From Erinaceus europaeus (taxonomy: Eukaryota; Chordata; Mammalia; Eulipotyphla; Erinaceidae): a stretch of DNA of 64,000 nucleotides. The translations under genes and the position numbers were made by a program. Shown piece after piece: positions 31,155 through 41,941 of this stretch. The notes beneath the pieces are model-generated. The model ran no database searches, was not told the origin of the DNA, and saw only the letters and a program-made list of their open reading frames with translations. Each line of letters starts with the position of its first letter. Within the stretch, counting starts at the first letter, position 1. Location: positions 119,151,145-119,215,144 of the forward strand of contig NC_080171.1 of NCBI RefSeq assembly GCF_950295315.1. Direction: 5' to 3'.

Positions 31155-31430
31155 TTAATATGTATTTATTTATTCCCTTTTGTTGCCCTTGCTGTTTTAC
31201 TGTTGTAGTCATCATTGCTGTTGTTGTTGTTGGATAGGACAGAGAGAAATGGAGAGAGGAGGGGAAGACAGAGAGGGGGAGAGAAAGACAGACACCTGCA
31301 GACCTGCTTCACTGCTTGTGAAACGACTCCCCTGCAGGTGGGGAGCCGGGGGCTCGAACCAGGATCCTTACACCAGTCCTTGTGCTTTGTGCCTGTGCGC
31401 TTAACCCGCTACGCTACAGCCCAACTCCCG
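31155..31430 (-). mobile_element. SINE-A copy
   Basis: TTTATTTATTCCCTTTTGTT tail, GCTACGCTACAGCCCAACTC-type head near 31410-31430. Confidence 0.9.
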
Positions 31431-31479
31431 TTTTTATTTTTTTCTTACAATAATTGTTAGTGATGTAAGAATTCAGGGA

Positions 31480-31850
31480 CATAGAAAATCATATCAGTGG
31501 AAAAATACTATTCTTATGTAACATAAAATTGACTGTAACATGTGTATGCCCAGACGATATTTTAGGGCAGTGAAACTTGTCTGTATATCATAAAGGCTAG
31601 ACAAATGCACCATGTCGAGAATGAATGATAACGTGGAATATGGACTCTGGATGATAATGATCTATCAGGATAGGTTAATCAGTCATAGCAAATACGCTAC
31701 ACTAGCAGGTGGACCAGGAAACTATTAATAGATAATGGGGAAGGTTGTGTATGTTAGTGGCAGGGAGAAATACAAAAATGATTCTGTTCAGGTTGCTATG
31801 TACCTAAAACTTCTCTAAACTGTCTTTTAATTAAAAAAAAAAAAAAATCA
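31480..31850 (+). mobile_element. Ancient L1M-type 3' UTR
   Basis: GAAGGTTGTGTATGTTAGTG, TACCTAAAACTTCTCTAAAC and a poly(A) end are typical of old L1 3' ends. Confidence 0.45.
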
Positions 31851-31856
31851 TTTAGC

Positions 31857-32085
31857 TGGGCCAGGTGGTGGCGCACCTGGTTAAACACACACATTACAGC
31901 GCTCAAGGAGGCAGGTTCAAGCTTCTGGTCCCCATCTGCAGGGGGAAAGCTTCACAAGTGGTGAAGTAGTGTTGCAGTTGTCTCTGTCTTTCTCTCTCTT
32001 CTCAATTTCCCTCTGTCTCTATCCAATAATAAATAACAATAAAAAGAACTGATAACAAAAGATTTAAAAAAAGAAATAAAAAATC
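31857..32085 (+). mobile_element. SINE-B copy
   Basis: CTGGGCCAGGTGGTGGCGCA head. AAATCATTTAG is duplicated on both sides (near 31846 and 32090). Confidence 0.9.
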
Positions 32086-32094
32086 ATTTAGTAT

Positions 32095-32580
32095 ATGTAA
32101 TCTGCTCTCTGATACGATTATTTTCCTTCAGAAATTTATTCTAAGGAAGTAATCAAAGAAGTAAATATTACTTTATATATATATATGTATATATATACAG
32201 ATTATTCATTGCCACACTATTTATAATTGGAAAAACACATAGCCAATGTTCAGTAATCTGAACATGTTAAGAAAAAGTTGATGTTTGATGTATTGCACCA
32301 AAGTAAGAGACTCTGGGGCTGGGGGGAGGGCTCAGGTCCTGGAACATGATGGCGGAGAAAGACCTAGTGGGGGCTGAATTGTTATGTGGAAAACTGGGAA
32401 ATGCTATGCATGTACAAACTATTGTATTTTACTGTTGACTGTAAACCATTAACCCCCCAATAAAAACATTTTAAAAAGAAAATGTTGATGTGATTCTATC
32501 ATAGACAACTAAATAGACATTAAAATGCATGAATAAACTATTCCATTATACAGGATGTGTTTCTTTACAGTAAGGTAAAG
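32095..32580 (+). mobile_element. Ancient L1 ORF2 C-terminal fragment, split by a younger L1
   Basis: CAGAAATTTATTCTAAGGAA, ACTATTTATAATTGGAAAAA and, after 32482, ACTAAATAGACATTAAAATG follow the old L1 ORF2 end order. A (TA)n tract lies at 32168-32200. Confidence 0.55.
32288..32481 (+). mobile_element. L1-II 3' end
   Basis: GTATTGCACCAAAGTAAGAG, TATGTGGAAAACTGGGAAAT and TACAAACTATTGTATTTTAC; it ends CCCCAATAAAAAC. Flanks AAAAGTTGATGT and AAAATGTTGATGT are the likely target copies. Confidence 0.82.
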
Positions 32581-32639
32581 ATTACATCTCATTATTGGCA
32601 AGATGCTCTTAATTTTTTTATTTAAAAGTTTTTATCTGT

Positions 32640-32758
32640 TTTAATGATAAACGCACAGAGAGACCAGAGCACTGTTCAACTTTGGCTTGTGCTGATGCAG
32701 GGGATTGAACCTGGGAACTCAGAGCCTCAGGCATGAACGTGTTTTACATAACTACTAG
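32640..32758 (-). mobile_element. SINE-D copy, diverged
   Basis: ACCAGAGCACTGTTCAACTT, GGGATTGAACCTGGGAACTC and TTTTACATAACTACTAGG. Confidence 0.65.
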
Positions 32759-32875
32759 GTATTAATATTAATAATTAGTATTAATATTAATCTCCCAATC
32801 ACGATTAATTTTAATCTTGATTGTGTATAGGATGACATGTGTATATGGTATACAGTACACAGACGTCCACAGAGA

Positions 32876-33035
32876 AAAATTGCACAAGGACCCGAGTTCA
32901 AACCCCTTGTCCCTACCTATAGGGGGAAGCTTCAGGAGTAGTGACAGTCCTGCAGGTGTCTCTCATTATTCTCCTTTCTCTCACCCTCTCCCCTCTCAAT
33001 TTCTTTTTGTCTCTATCCAAAATAAATAAAAAATG
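32876..33035 (+). mobile_element. SINE-B copy, 5'-truncated
   Basis: ACAAGGACCCGAGTTCAAAC through CTATCCAAAATAAATAAAAA; the A-box part is missing. Confidence 0.75.
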
Positions 33036-33690
33036 AATATCAAAAGAAAATGATTCACTATTTTGATGGGCAGACTACAACCAAAGTTATTTTTTTGAAC
33101 AAAGAGAGCATAATATTTGATAGTCTGAAAAAAATCTATTTCAATGGTCTGTTTTCCATGTCTCCAATAGTAAAAACTCATATTAAGATATATTTCCTGA
33201 GCTAAAAGCTACTAGGTTATTATTATTTTTTTTAGAAACGTAATTTAAAAATTAAAATGACCCTGTTCTTTTTAGTTTAGGTAGCAGTTTTGGAAATTAA
33301 ATTGTTTAGGATGAAAGTGTGTACACCAGTCGCTTGTCTTCTTGTTAATTCTACTGTAGTTTCTAAACTTACTCATCATAGACAAGCTGGAAATTAGCCC
33401 TAGAGTCAATGGGGCAGAAACTTATTTCGATGAGCAAAAGAAAGATGCTGGGGAAGCTGCTCAGTTTTACATCCACAAACGACGGCGAACTGCTCTTGGT
33501 ATGGAGTACGGACTGCAGACTGCGGACCTAGACTCTACCACTAGGCTTTATTGCTTTCACGCAGACTCTCCATTCTTCACTGTATGTGGGCACACTTGCT
33601 CTGAGCTGATGTTTGGTGTCTCTTGAGAAAAATAAGGAGGCACAAGGAAACTTCTGAAGTCTCCTCCAAAAATTACTGTGTTTTCTTTTT
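33036..33690. other. Unrecognised single-copy sequence
   Basis: About 650 bp without recognised repeats or supported coding frames. Confidence 0.45.
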
Positions 33691-33739
33691 TTAAAAATGT
33701 TTATTTATAAAAAGGAAACACTGACAAAAACCATAGGGT
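33691..33739 (-). mobile_element. Very short L1-I 3' tip
   Basis: TTTATAAAAAGGAAACACTG and ACAAAAACCATAGGGTA match the extreme 3' end of L1-I (compare 5613-5650). Confidence 0.55.
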
Positions 33740-33754
33740 ATTATTGTGTTTTCT

Positions 33755-34064
33755 TTTTAAAAATTATTTATGTATTCATTATTTATTTTCTTTTTTGTTA
33801 CCTTTGTTGTTTTTTTTATTGTTGCTGTTATTGATGTTGTCGTTGTTGGATAGGACAGAGAGAAATGGAGAGAGGAGGGGAAGGCAGAGGGGGAGAGAAA
33901 GATAGACACCTGCAGATCTGCTTCACTATCTGTGAAGCGACTCCCCTGCAGGTAGGGAGCTGGGGGCTCGAACCGGGATCCCTATGTTGTGTTGGTATGC
34001 TTCTAAAAGGTCCTTGTGCTTTGCACCACATGCACTTAACCTGCGGCGTTACCGACTGACTCCC
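33755..34064 (-). mobile_element. SINE-A copy
   Basis: Flanked by identical 15-bp copies of ATTATTGTGTTTTCT (33740-33754 and 34065-34079). Near 33990 it carries a short extra segment (TTGGTATGCTTCTAAAAGG) between B box and head. Confidence 0.92.
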
Positions 34065-34345
34065 ATTATTGTGTTTTCTATCCTTAATTGCCTCACTGTT
34101 TTTTCACCAACACATTCCGCCATGAAATCATTAATCAGGAAACCATTTAAAATCATATAATCAGTCTCCAGTAGATTTTAATAGAAATGATCTTTCTTTA
34201 TTGCAGGGCAGACCCCTCAACATAGAAAACAGAGACCAACAAATGAAATAAGGAACTAGCAGAAGCAGTGACAAGGAACAAATGAATTTTTTAATGTAAA
34301 TTATATCTTCATAATTTTTTAAATATTCATTTATTTTCCCATTTA
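34065..34345. other. Unrecognised sequence
   Basis: No recognised repeat or coding frame. Confidence 0.4.
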
Positions 34346-34613
34346 AAAAAATATTTATTTATTTTCCCTTTTGTTGCCCTTGTTTTTTATTGTTGCTGTA
34401 GTTATTATTGTTGTTGTTATTGATGTCGTCATTGTTAGATAGGACAGAGAAAAATGGAGAGTGGAGGGGAAGACGGAGAGGGGGAGAGAAAGACACCTGC
34501 AGACCTGCTTCACTGCTTGCGAAGCGACTCCCCTGCAGGTGGGGAGCCAGGGGATCAAACCAGGATCCTTGCGCTTTGCACCACCTGTGCTTAACCCACT
34601 GTGCTACTGCCTT
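34346..34613 (-). mobile_element. SINE-A copy
   Basis: TATTTATTTATTTTCCCTTT tail and CACTGTGCTACTGCCTT head; the head is slightly truncated. Confidence 0.85.
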
Positions 34614-34871
34614 AAAGACTGATTTTAAGTTGTCCAAAAACAACAAAACAAACAGACATTCCAGAAATATATTAGAAAAAAAAAAGATCAGACAAATGAT
34701 TCAAGATTTGTTGCAACTTGTTAGAATACTTTTTTTTCCCAAAAGGTTTTCAAGTATAATAGGGCTCATTGAGTATTCAAAACAGTGTCTGAAGAAGACT
34801 CACGTGAGGACACATTGACATCGATTTTCAAGATATTGGAGAAAAGAAGATACTTTAATTTATTTATTAAA

Positions 34872-35000
34872 TTATTTCTTTATTTATTATTGGCTAGACA
34901 CAGAGACACATTGAGAGGGAAGGGGGGATGAAAAGAGACAGAGAGACACCAGCAGTCCTGCTTCACCACTCTTGAAGCTTTCCCCCTGCAGGTGGGGAGA
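34872..35000 (-). mobile_element. SINE-B copy, 5' part missing
   Basis: TTATTATTGGCTAGACACAG body to AAGCTTTCCCCCTGCAGGTG, then the family sequence stops. Confidence 0.7.
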
Positions 35001-35049
35001 GGAAAGATAGGGCAGATATTTTAGATGTGGAAGGATTCAAGTGTTATTT

Positions 35050-35250
35050 TCTCTGTATTTTTTATATGGCAGAGAGAACATGAGATAGAACAGAGAGATA
35101 GAAAGGGAGAATAAAGGAGACACATGCAGCACCGCTTCACCACTAATGATGCCTTCCCCCATGGGGTAGGTGCAGGGAAGGCCCAAGGGCTTGAATCTTG
35201 GGTCCCTGCACATGGTAATGTATATGCTCAAACGGGCACACGGCTACCTC
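35050..35250 (-). mobile_element. SINE-B copy, diverged
   Basis: GCACCGCTTCACCACTAATG, AGGGCTTGAATCTTGGGTCC and a GGTAATGTATATGCTC head region. Confidence 0.55.
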
Positions 35251-35270
35251 ATCTCTTATTCTCTCTGTAT

Positions 35271-35624
35271 TGTTGGGCTAGCTTCGCCGGCAGGAGAGAG
35301 AGACGACCAGGGACTCATGGCTGAGTGGTACACAGTTCAGTCTTTATTCATGTGGAACGTAGCGCAATCTAAGCTATCTCTAATCACAATCCTGTCCTTA
35401 TATATCCTGAGGCGGAAGAGTCAGGTCCGAAGAGGATGTAGGTAGGATAGGGGGTGGGGAGAAGGAAAAAGCGTGCAAAACAGTGAGGATTAAACCAATG
35501 CCCTGGAGGCAGGGCGGTGCTTAGTTAACAGTGGTTATGTAAATAGAATACAGTGTTAAGCAGGGGGGATTAAACCAATGAAACAGAAGGGGTCTTACAA
35601 GGAGAATTTAGAAGCAGACCAACA
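35271..35624 (-). mobile_element. Solo LTR, class II (ERVK/IAP-like) family
   Basis: 354 bp, TGTTGGGCTAGC to AGCAGACCAACA, flanked by perfect 6-bp copies of CTGTAT (35265-35270 and 35625-35630). On the minus strand it shows a TATA-like motif (complement of CTTATATATCC near 35397), then a poly(A) signal (complement of CAGTCTTTATTC near 35337), then CCAACA. This is the best preserved copy of the family here; no internal viral genes. Confidence 0.88.
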
Positions 35625-35774
35625 CTGTATTGTTTCTCAGGGAGCTGAAGGAAGATTTCTTTGTTGAAATAAGAGAGTATGTTCTGAAGAGGAAGGCTTG
35701 AGCTGCACACAGGAGGCCACCTTGGGAGAGGCAGGTGAAAGGGAGTTTACATCAGGATTGGTTGCTTAGGGCAG

Positions 35775-36205
35775 GGGTAGACAGCATAATGCTTATGTAA
35801 AGAGACTCTCATGCCGGGAGCCGGGTGGTGGCGCAGCGGGTTAAGTACACATGGCGTGAAGCACAGGGACAGGTGTAGGGATCAAGGTTTGAGCCTGCAG
35901 CTCCCCACCTGCAGGGGAGTCACTTCACAGGCAGTGAAGCAGGTCTGCAGGTGTCTATCTTTCTCTCCTTGTCTCTGTCTTCCCCCCTCTTCATTTCTCT
36001 CTGTCCTATCCAACAACAACAGCAATAACAACAACAATAATAACAACAACAATAAAAAAACAAGGGCAACAAAAGGGGAAAAATTAAAAATAGATATATA
36101 TTAAATAAAAGAGAGAGAGACTCTCAAGCCTGAGGCTTCAAAGTCCCAGGTTCAATCCCCTGAACCACCATAAGACAGAGCTGAGCAGTGCTCTGGTAAA
36201 ACAAA
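35775..36205 (+). mobile_element. SINE-D copy split by a SINE-A
   Basis: Left part has ACAGCATAATGCTTATGTAA; right part (from about 36112) has GTCCCAGGTTCAATCCCC and GAGCTGAGCAGTGCTCTGG. AGAGACTCTCATGCC and AGAGACTCTCAAGCC flank the insert. Confidence 0.8.
35816..36102 (+). mobile_element. SINE-A copy nested in SINE-D
   Basis: GGGAGCCGGGTGGTGGCGCA head and GGGCAACAAAAGGGGAAAAA tail. Confidence 0.9.
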
Positions 36206-36261
36206 CAAATAGACAAAAAAGCACTTCAATAGGATTGATAGTTTTTTAAAAATGTTTTTTA

Positions 36262-36541
36262 TATTTATTTTATTTATTTATTCCCTTTTGTTGCCCTTGT
36301 TGTTTTATTGTTGTAGTTATTATTGTTGTTGTCATCGTTGTTGGATAGGACAGAGAGAAATGGAGAGAGGGAGGGCAAGACAGAGAGGAGGAGAGAAAGA
36401 TAGACACCTGCAGACCTGCTTCACCGCTTGTGAAGCAACTCCCCTGCAGGTGGGGAGCCGGGGTTCGAACCGGGATCCTTATGCTGGTCCTTGTGCTTTG
36501 CGCCACCTGTGCTTAGCCCGCTGCACTACAGCCCGACTCCC
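36262..36541 (-). mobile_element. SINE-A copy
   Basis: TTTATTTATTCCCTTTTGTT tail, CTGCACTACAGCCCGACTCC head. ATAGGATTGATAGTTT and AGAATTGATAGTTT flank it. Confidence 0.92.
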
Positions 36542-36647
36542 AGAATTGATAGTTTATAGGACGTCTAACCAAAGAAGAGGAACTTGAAAAGATTATCTGA
36601 GACATTAAAATATACTTTGAGGGGGTGATATAAGTGGTAGAGAATTT

Positions 36648-36870
36648 ATTTTTTAATTAAAAATATTTTTATTTATTTATTATTGGGTAGAGACAGAGAG
36701 AAATTGAGAGGGAAGGGGAAGATAGAGAGGAAAGGAGACAGAGAGACACCTGCAGCCCTGCTTCACCACTTGTGAAGCTTTCCCCCTGCAGGTGGGGACT
36801 GGGGCTTGAACTTGGGATCTTGTGTACTATAATGTGTGTGTTCAACCAGGTGCACTACCACCTGGCCCCT
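36648..36870 (-). mobile_element. SINE-B copy
   Basis: TTTATTATTGGGTAGAGACA body, CACTACCACCTGGCCCC head. Confidence 0.88.
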
Positions 36871-37125
36871 AGATAGTAGAGAATTTGAAGATAAACTAAC
36901 AACAGATGTAAGGAAAACAGACAAAAGTCACAAAAAAATGAAATTGTAAAAGAAATTTTATATGTATTTTTACATATATGACTCAGTTGTGTTACTTACC
37001 ATAAGAATGTAAATCTTTTACTGAAGCTCAGATGAAGATGGATTATCTTTTATAACAAAAACCAGTAAGTATTTTTTCAAGTACTATGATGAGCCTGCCA
37101 GGACTGAATGTCCACTGAGGACAGA

Positions 37126-37158
<33 letters not shown>

Positions 37159-37351
37159 TATGTGTACATGCTGGGTGGCAGTGGGATTCTGAATCCTTTC
37201 CCAGTATCACTTATCTTGTGCAAAGGATCTGAGCAAGAGAAGTATTTCTAGAGACTCCAATATTACATCTTTTTGTAAAGAATATGATAACAGAGACCTG
37301 TGATAATGTTAACACACTTGAATTTGGTCATTTCACTTCTGAGACTGTATT
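36871..37351. other. Unrecognised sequence with (ATG)n microsatellite
   Basis: AT-rich single-copy sequence. A (ATG)n tract of about 11 units lies at 37126-37159. Confidence 0.6.
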
Positions 37352-37600
37352 TTTTTTATTAGTGATTTAATAATGATCGACAAGACCATACGATAAGAGG
37401 GGGACAATCCCATACATTTCCCACCACCAGAGTTCTGTATCCCATCCCCTCCATTAGAAACTTCCCTATTCTTTATGCCTCTGGGAGTATGGACCCAGGA
37501 TCTTTATGGGGTGCAGAAGGTGGGAGGTCTGGCTTCTGTAATTGCTTCTACACTGGTCATTGGCATTGGCAGGTTGATTCATACTCCTAGTCTGTGAGAC
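37352..37600 (-). mobile_element. L1-III type 3' end
   Basis: TTTTTTATTAGTGATTTAAT, then CATTTCCCACCACCAGAGTT and GGTCTGGCTTCTGTAATTGC. GAGACTGTATT on both sides is the likely target duplication. Confidence 0.7.
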
Positions 37601-37654
37601 TGTATTCTAAAACCACATAGATTTCTGCATAGTCACATTACGTTGATATTTTCT

Positions 37655-37866
37655 TATTTTATTTATTTATTTATTTACTTACTTTTGGATAGATACAAAG
37701 AGAAATTGAGAAGGGAGGGGGAGATAGAGAAGGAAAGAGACAGAGAAACACCTGCAGCCCTGCTTAATCACTTGTGAGACTTTCCCACTGAAGGTGGAGA
37801 CCAGGGGCTTGAACCTGGGTCCCTGTGTGCTGTTATGTGAGCACTTAACCAGGTGTGCCACCACCT
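37655..37866 (-). mobile_element. SINE-B copy
   Basis: TTTTGGATAGATACAAAGAG body, CCAGGTGTGCCACCACCTTT head. Confidence 0.82.
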
Positions 37867-38235
37867 TTATTTTATTTTCTATATATCATAATTGTTTCTT
37901 TTTTTCCATTTTTTATTTGTTGATATCAAAGATTGAAGATATTTTAACGCCATTCTTGTAGATTTTTAGAGTGTTCTAATATATGGCATATTTATGGTGG
38001 TCTGACTGTTTATAGAAGACCTTTGAGAACTTCTTTCAGGGCAGGCTTGGTGATAGTTGATTCTTTCAACTGTTGCTTGTCTGAAAAGGTTTTTAGGCCT
38101 CCATCTAGTCTGAAAGACAGTCTAGCAGGATACAGTAGTCTTGGCTGAAAGCCTTTCTCATTGAGCACTCAATAGCTATCTTGCCATTCTCATCTGGCCT
38201 GCAGTGTTTGTGTGGAGAGGAGTCTGCTGCTAATC

Positions 38236-38898
38236 TTATGGGTTGTCCCCTGTAGGTGACTCTTTTTTTTTTTTTCCTCTTGCAGCCTTCAGGATCCTTG
38301 CTTTATCCTTATTCCTTTCCATTCTAAATAGGATGTGTCTTGGTGTTACTAAGTCTGGGTTAATTCTGTTTGTGACCCTCTGGGCTTCTTGAACCTTTAT
38401 GTCTTTGATGTTGTCTAGACTAGAGAAGTTCTCGGCTATTATATCCTGAAGAATGCTTTCTTCCTCTCCCTTTCTTTCTTCCTCTGGTAAGCCAATAATG
38501 TGTATATTATTTCTTTTGAAGTCATCCCATAGGTCTCTGTTGTTGTTTTCAGTATCTCTTAATCTTTTTTTGAGATATCTTACTTCTTTTTTAGTTGTCG
38601 CTAATTTGTCCTGGATCTTGCTTATTCTGTCTTCAGCCTCATTTATTCTATTCTCTCTCCCTTCTACTGTTTTTTGGAGTTCATCTCTCTTGTTATCCTG
38701 TTCTGATACTGTTTTAGCTTGTTCAGCTAGCTGTGTTCTTCGCTCAGCTATTTCAGTTTTCAGCTCTCTAATAACCTTGAGATAATTAGTATTTTCTTCC
38801 AGAATCTCATTGGTTGTTTCTGCATTTCTGATGACAACTCTTTCAAACTCTTTTCTCACTCCTGTAATTATTTCCTTAACTAGTGTTTGGATGTTCAC
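38236..38898 (-). pseudogene. L1 ORF1, 5' end separated by an insertion
   Basis: 220 readable codons: the coiled-coil (residues about 1-115, KEFERVVIRNAETTNEILEE and later ENRINEAEDRISKIQDKLA), the RRM-like core (NIHIIGLPEEE near 129) and the start of the C-terminal domain (TPRHILFRMERNKDKARILK). A homopolymer expansion (poly(T) on the plus strand at 38263-38275) then shifts the frame. The listed start is a GTG; the true N terminus lies upstream, at the insertion point of the younger L1. Confidence 0.82.
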
Positions 38899-38984
38899 CT
38901 CATTATTTTGTGGTTTAACCTTTGGGGGGCTTTTAGATGGACTCTTTCCTGGTTCATTTCTCCAATATTTCTTCTTGTTTCTTT

Positions 38985-41927
38985 TTTTTTTTTTTATTTA
39001 AATTTTTAATTTAAGAAAGGATTAGTGAACAAAAGCATAAGGTAGGAGGGGTACAACTCCACACAATTCCCACCACCCAATCCCCATAACCCACCCTCTC
39101 CCATGATAGCCTTCCCATTCTCTAGCCCTCTGGGAGCATGGACCCAGGGTCGTTGAGGGTTGCAGAAGGTAGAGGGTCTGGCTTCTGTAATTGCTTCCCC
39201 GCTGAACATGGGCGTTGACTGGTCGGTCCATACTCCCAGTCTGCCTCTCTCTTTCCCTAGTAAGGTGTGTCTCTGGGGAAGCTGAGCTCCAGGACACATT
39301 GGTGGGGTCTTCAATCCAGGGAAGCCTAGCCAGCATCCTGGTGGCATCTGGAACCTGGTGATTGAAAAGAGAGTTAACATACAAAGCCAAACAATTTGTT
39401 GAGCAATCATGGATCCCAAGATTGGAATAGTGGAGAGGAAGTGTTAGGGAGGTACTCACTGCAAACTCTAGTGTAATCCTGCTTTCAGGTATATATTTTG
39501 CAGTAGTTTATGGATACGTGTGCACATACGCTCTCTCTCACAGAAACTGGTGTATGTCTAGGTTATGGGACTTTGTTAGAAAGTGAACTACCTGAGATGA
39601 AATTAGAGTGTACTATAAAAGGAAAGGTCTCACCCGAGTAATGAAGCTGAAGGGTTGTCATTCCACACGTGAAGTCTCTGGATACACACTGAGGTGAAGC
39701 ATGTTGAGATGGCAATCGTTGCTTTGGTTAGGTTGTGATCGGCGGATGCAATATTATTTGGTATGGATTGGGAGAAGCATACGGGAAAGTGAGCCCTATC
39801 CAAGGGTGCCAGGACTGGGGGAAGTAGGGGCTCTATAGTGAAGATGTGAGGTTCCTGCTGTCTTAGGGTTCAAAAAGACAATCAATAGTTAATATTATCA
39901 TCACATTATTTGTTAATTGGGTTAACTTTGAAAAGTCCCTTTGTTATGGTTTGCTGTACAGTACCCAGTATCTTGTATATAGCTGTGCTATTGGAAGCTT
40001 CTAATCTACTTGGTCTAGGCTTTTGAGAGAGTCCGCATATCAAACACGTAGCCTATCTATTAAAAAGATTCAGTTTGTCTTTTGAGAACCTTTGAGACAT
40101 ACAATTGATTTCCCCCTCTCATATTAATTAACTACTGATTTATATGTCTACATTTTGCTAGGAGTGTACATAAACACCATTCCCATCACCAAAGGACCGT
40201 GACCCATCCCTCCCGCCCATTCCCACCCCCCACTGGCCCAGGAAGCTACATGTCTACCCCTCACCACTGGGTTTTTACTTTGGTGCCCTACTTACAATTT
40301 GATCAGGTCCTGCTTTTAGTTTCCCTTTCAGATCTTCTAAGTCAGCTTCTGTTGATGAGTGGGATCATCCCATACTCATCTTTAACTTTCTGACTTAGTC
40401 CACTTAACATAATTCCTTCTAGCTCTGTCCAAGCTGGGTCAGAGAAGGTGAGTTCATTGTTCTTGATAGCTGCATAGTATTCCATTGTGTATATATACCA
40501 CAGCTTTCTCAGCCATTCATCTGTTGTTGGGCACCTGGGTTGCTTCCAGGTTTTAGCTATTATGAATTGTGCTGCTATGAACATAGGAGTACACACCTCT
40601 TTTTGGTTGGGTGTTATGGAGTCCTTGGGGTATAACCCCAGGAGAGGAATTATTGGGTCATATGGAAGGTCCATGTCTAGCCTTCTGAGAGTTTTCCAGA
40701 CTGCTCTCCACAGAGGCTGTACCAATTTACATTCCCACCAGCAATGTAAAAGAGTTCCTCTGTCCCCACATCCTCTCCAGCATTTGTTGCTGCTGTCCTT
40801 TTTGATGTATGCCATTCTTACAGGAGTGAGGTGGTATCTTAGTGTTGTCTTAATTTGCATTTCTCTGACAATCAGTGACCTAGAGCAGTTTTTCATATGT
40901 TTGTTAGCCTTTTGGATCTCCTCTGTGGTGAATGTTTTGTTCATTTCCTCTGCCCATTTTTGGATGGGGTCATTTGCTTTTTTGCGGCTGAGTTTGCTGA
41001 GCTCTTTATATATTTTGGTGATTAGTTTCTTGTCTGATGTCTGGCATGTGAAGATCTTCTCCCATTCTGTGAGGGGTCTCTCTGTTTGTTTAATAGTTTC
41101 TTTGGATGTGCAGAAGCTTTTCAATTTGATGTAGTCCCATTGGTTTGTTTCTTCTTTGGTCTTCCTTGCAATTGGGTTTGATTCATCAAAGATATCCTTG
41201 AGGTGTAGATGGGAAAGTGTTTTACCAATGTTTTCCTCTAAGTATTTGATTGTTTCTGGTCTGACATCTAGGTCTTTGATCCATTTGGAGTTGATTTTTG
41301 TTTCTGGTGAGATAAAGTGGTTCAAATTCATTCTTCTGCATGTTTCAACCCAGTTTTCCCAGCACCATTTATTGAAGAGAGCCTCCTTCTTCCATTTAAT
41401 CCTTTGGGCCCCCTTATCAAAGATTAGATGCCCATAGGTGTTGGGATTTACTTCTGGGCTTTCAATTCTGTTCCACTGGTCTGTGTGCCTATTTTTGTTC
41501 CAGTACCATGCTGTTTTGATGATGATGGCTTTATAATATAGTTTAAGGTCTGGGAGTGTGATGCCTCCATTTCTGTTTCTTTTCCTTAGGATGGTTTTGG
41601 CAATTCTAGGTGTTTTCAGGTTCCAGATAAATGATTGTAGTGTTTGTTCTATTCTCTTAAAGAAGCTTGGTGGAACTTTGATGGGTATTGCATTAAATTT
41701 GTATATGGCTCTGGGGAGAATGTTCATTTTGATGATATTTATTCTTCCAATCCATGAGCATGGGATATCTTTCCATTTCTTGGTATCAGTTTCTATCTCC
41801 TTGAGTAGCGACTCATAGTTTTCAGCATACAAGTCTTTCACTTCTTTGGTCAACTTTATTCCTAGGTATTTGATTGATTTTGCTGAAACAGTAAATGGGA
41901 GTGATTTCTGGATGTCTTCTTCTTCAT
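38985..41927 (-). mobile_element. Younger L1, 5'-truncated, inserted in the host L1
   Basis: About 2.9 kb holding the last 528 or so codons of ORF2, a 1.34-kb 3' UTR (L1-I type, 40341-39000) and a poly(A) tail at 38985-38997. CTTCTTGTTTCTTT occurs at 38971-38984 and 41928-41941, a perfect 14-bp target duplication. The frame is open throughout, so this is probably the youngest L1 in the window. It also shows that the L1-I fragments elsewhere are 3' UTR pieces. Confidence 0.9.
40342..41853 (-). pseudogene. L1 ORF2 C-terminal part, open but 5'-truncated
   Basis: 503 codons are listed from a Leu/alternative start; the frame is open a further 25 codons upstream to the truncation point ([11 protein letters not shown] marks the thumb region after the reverse-transcriptase active site). 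It includes [32 protein letters not shown] and the C-terminal Cys/His knuckle [18 protein letters not shown], then [14 protein letters not shown]. The endonuclease and catalytic reverse-transcriptase motifs are missing, so it cannot be active alone. Confidence 0.88.
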
Positions 41928-41941
41928 CTTCTTGTTTCTTT

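Noticed and set aside
40342..41853. A host gene encoding a 503-residue protein
   Set aside because: The sequence is the C-terminal part of L1 ORF2, with a 3' UTR and poly(A) typical of L1.
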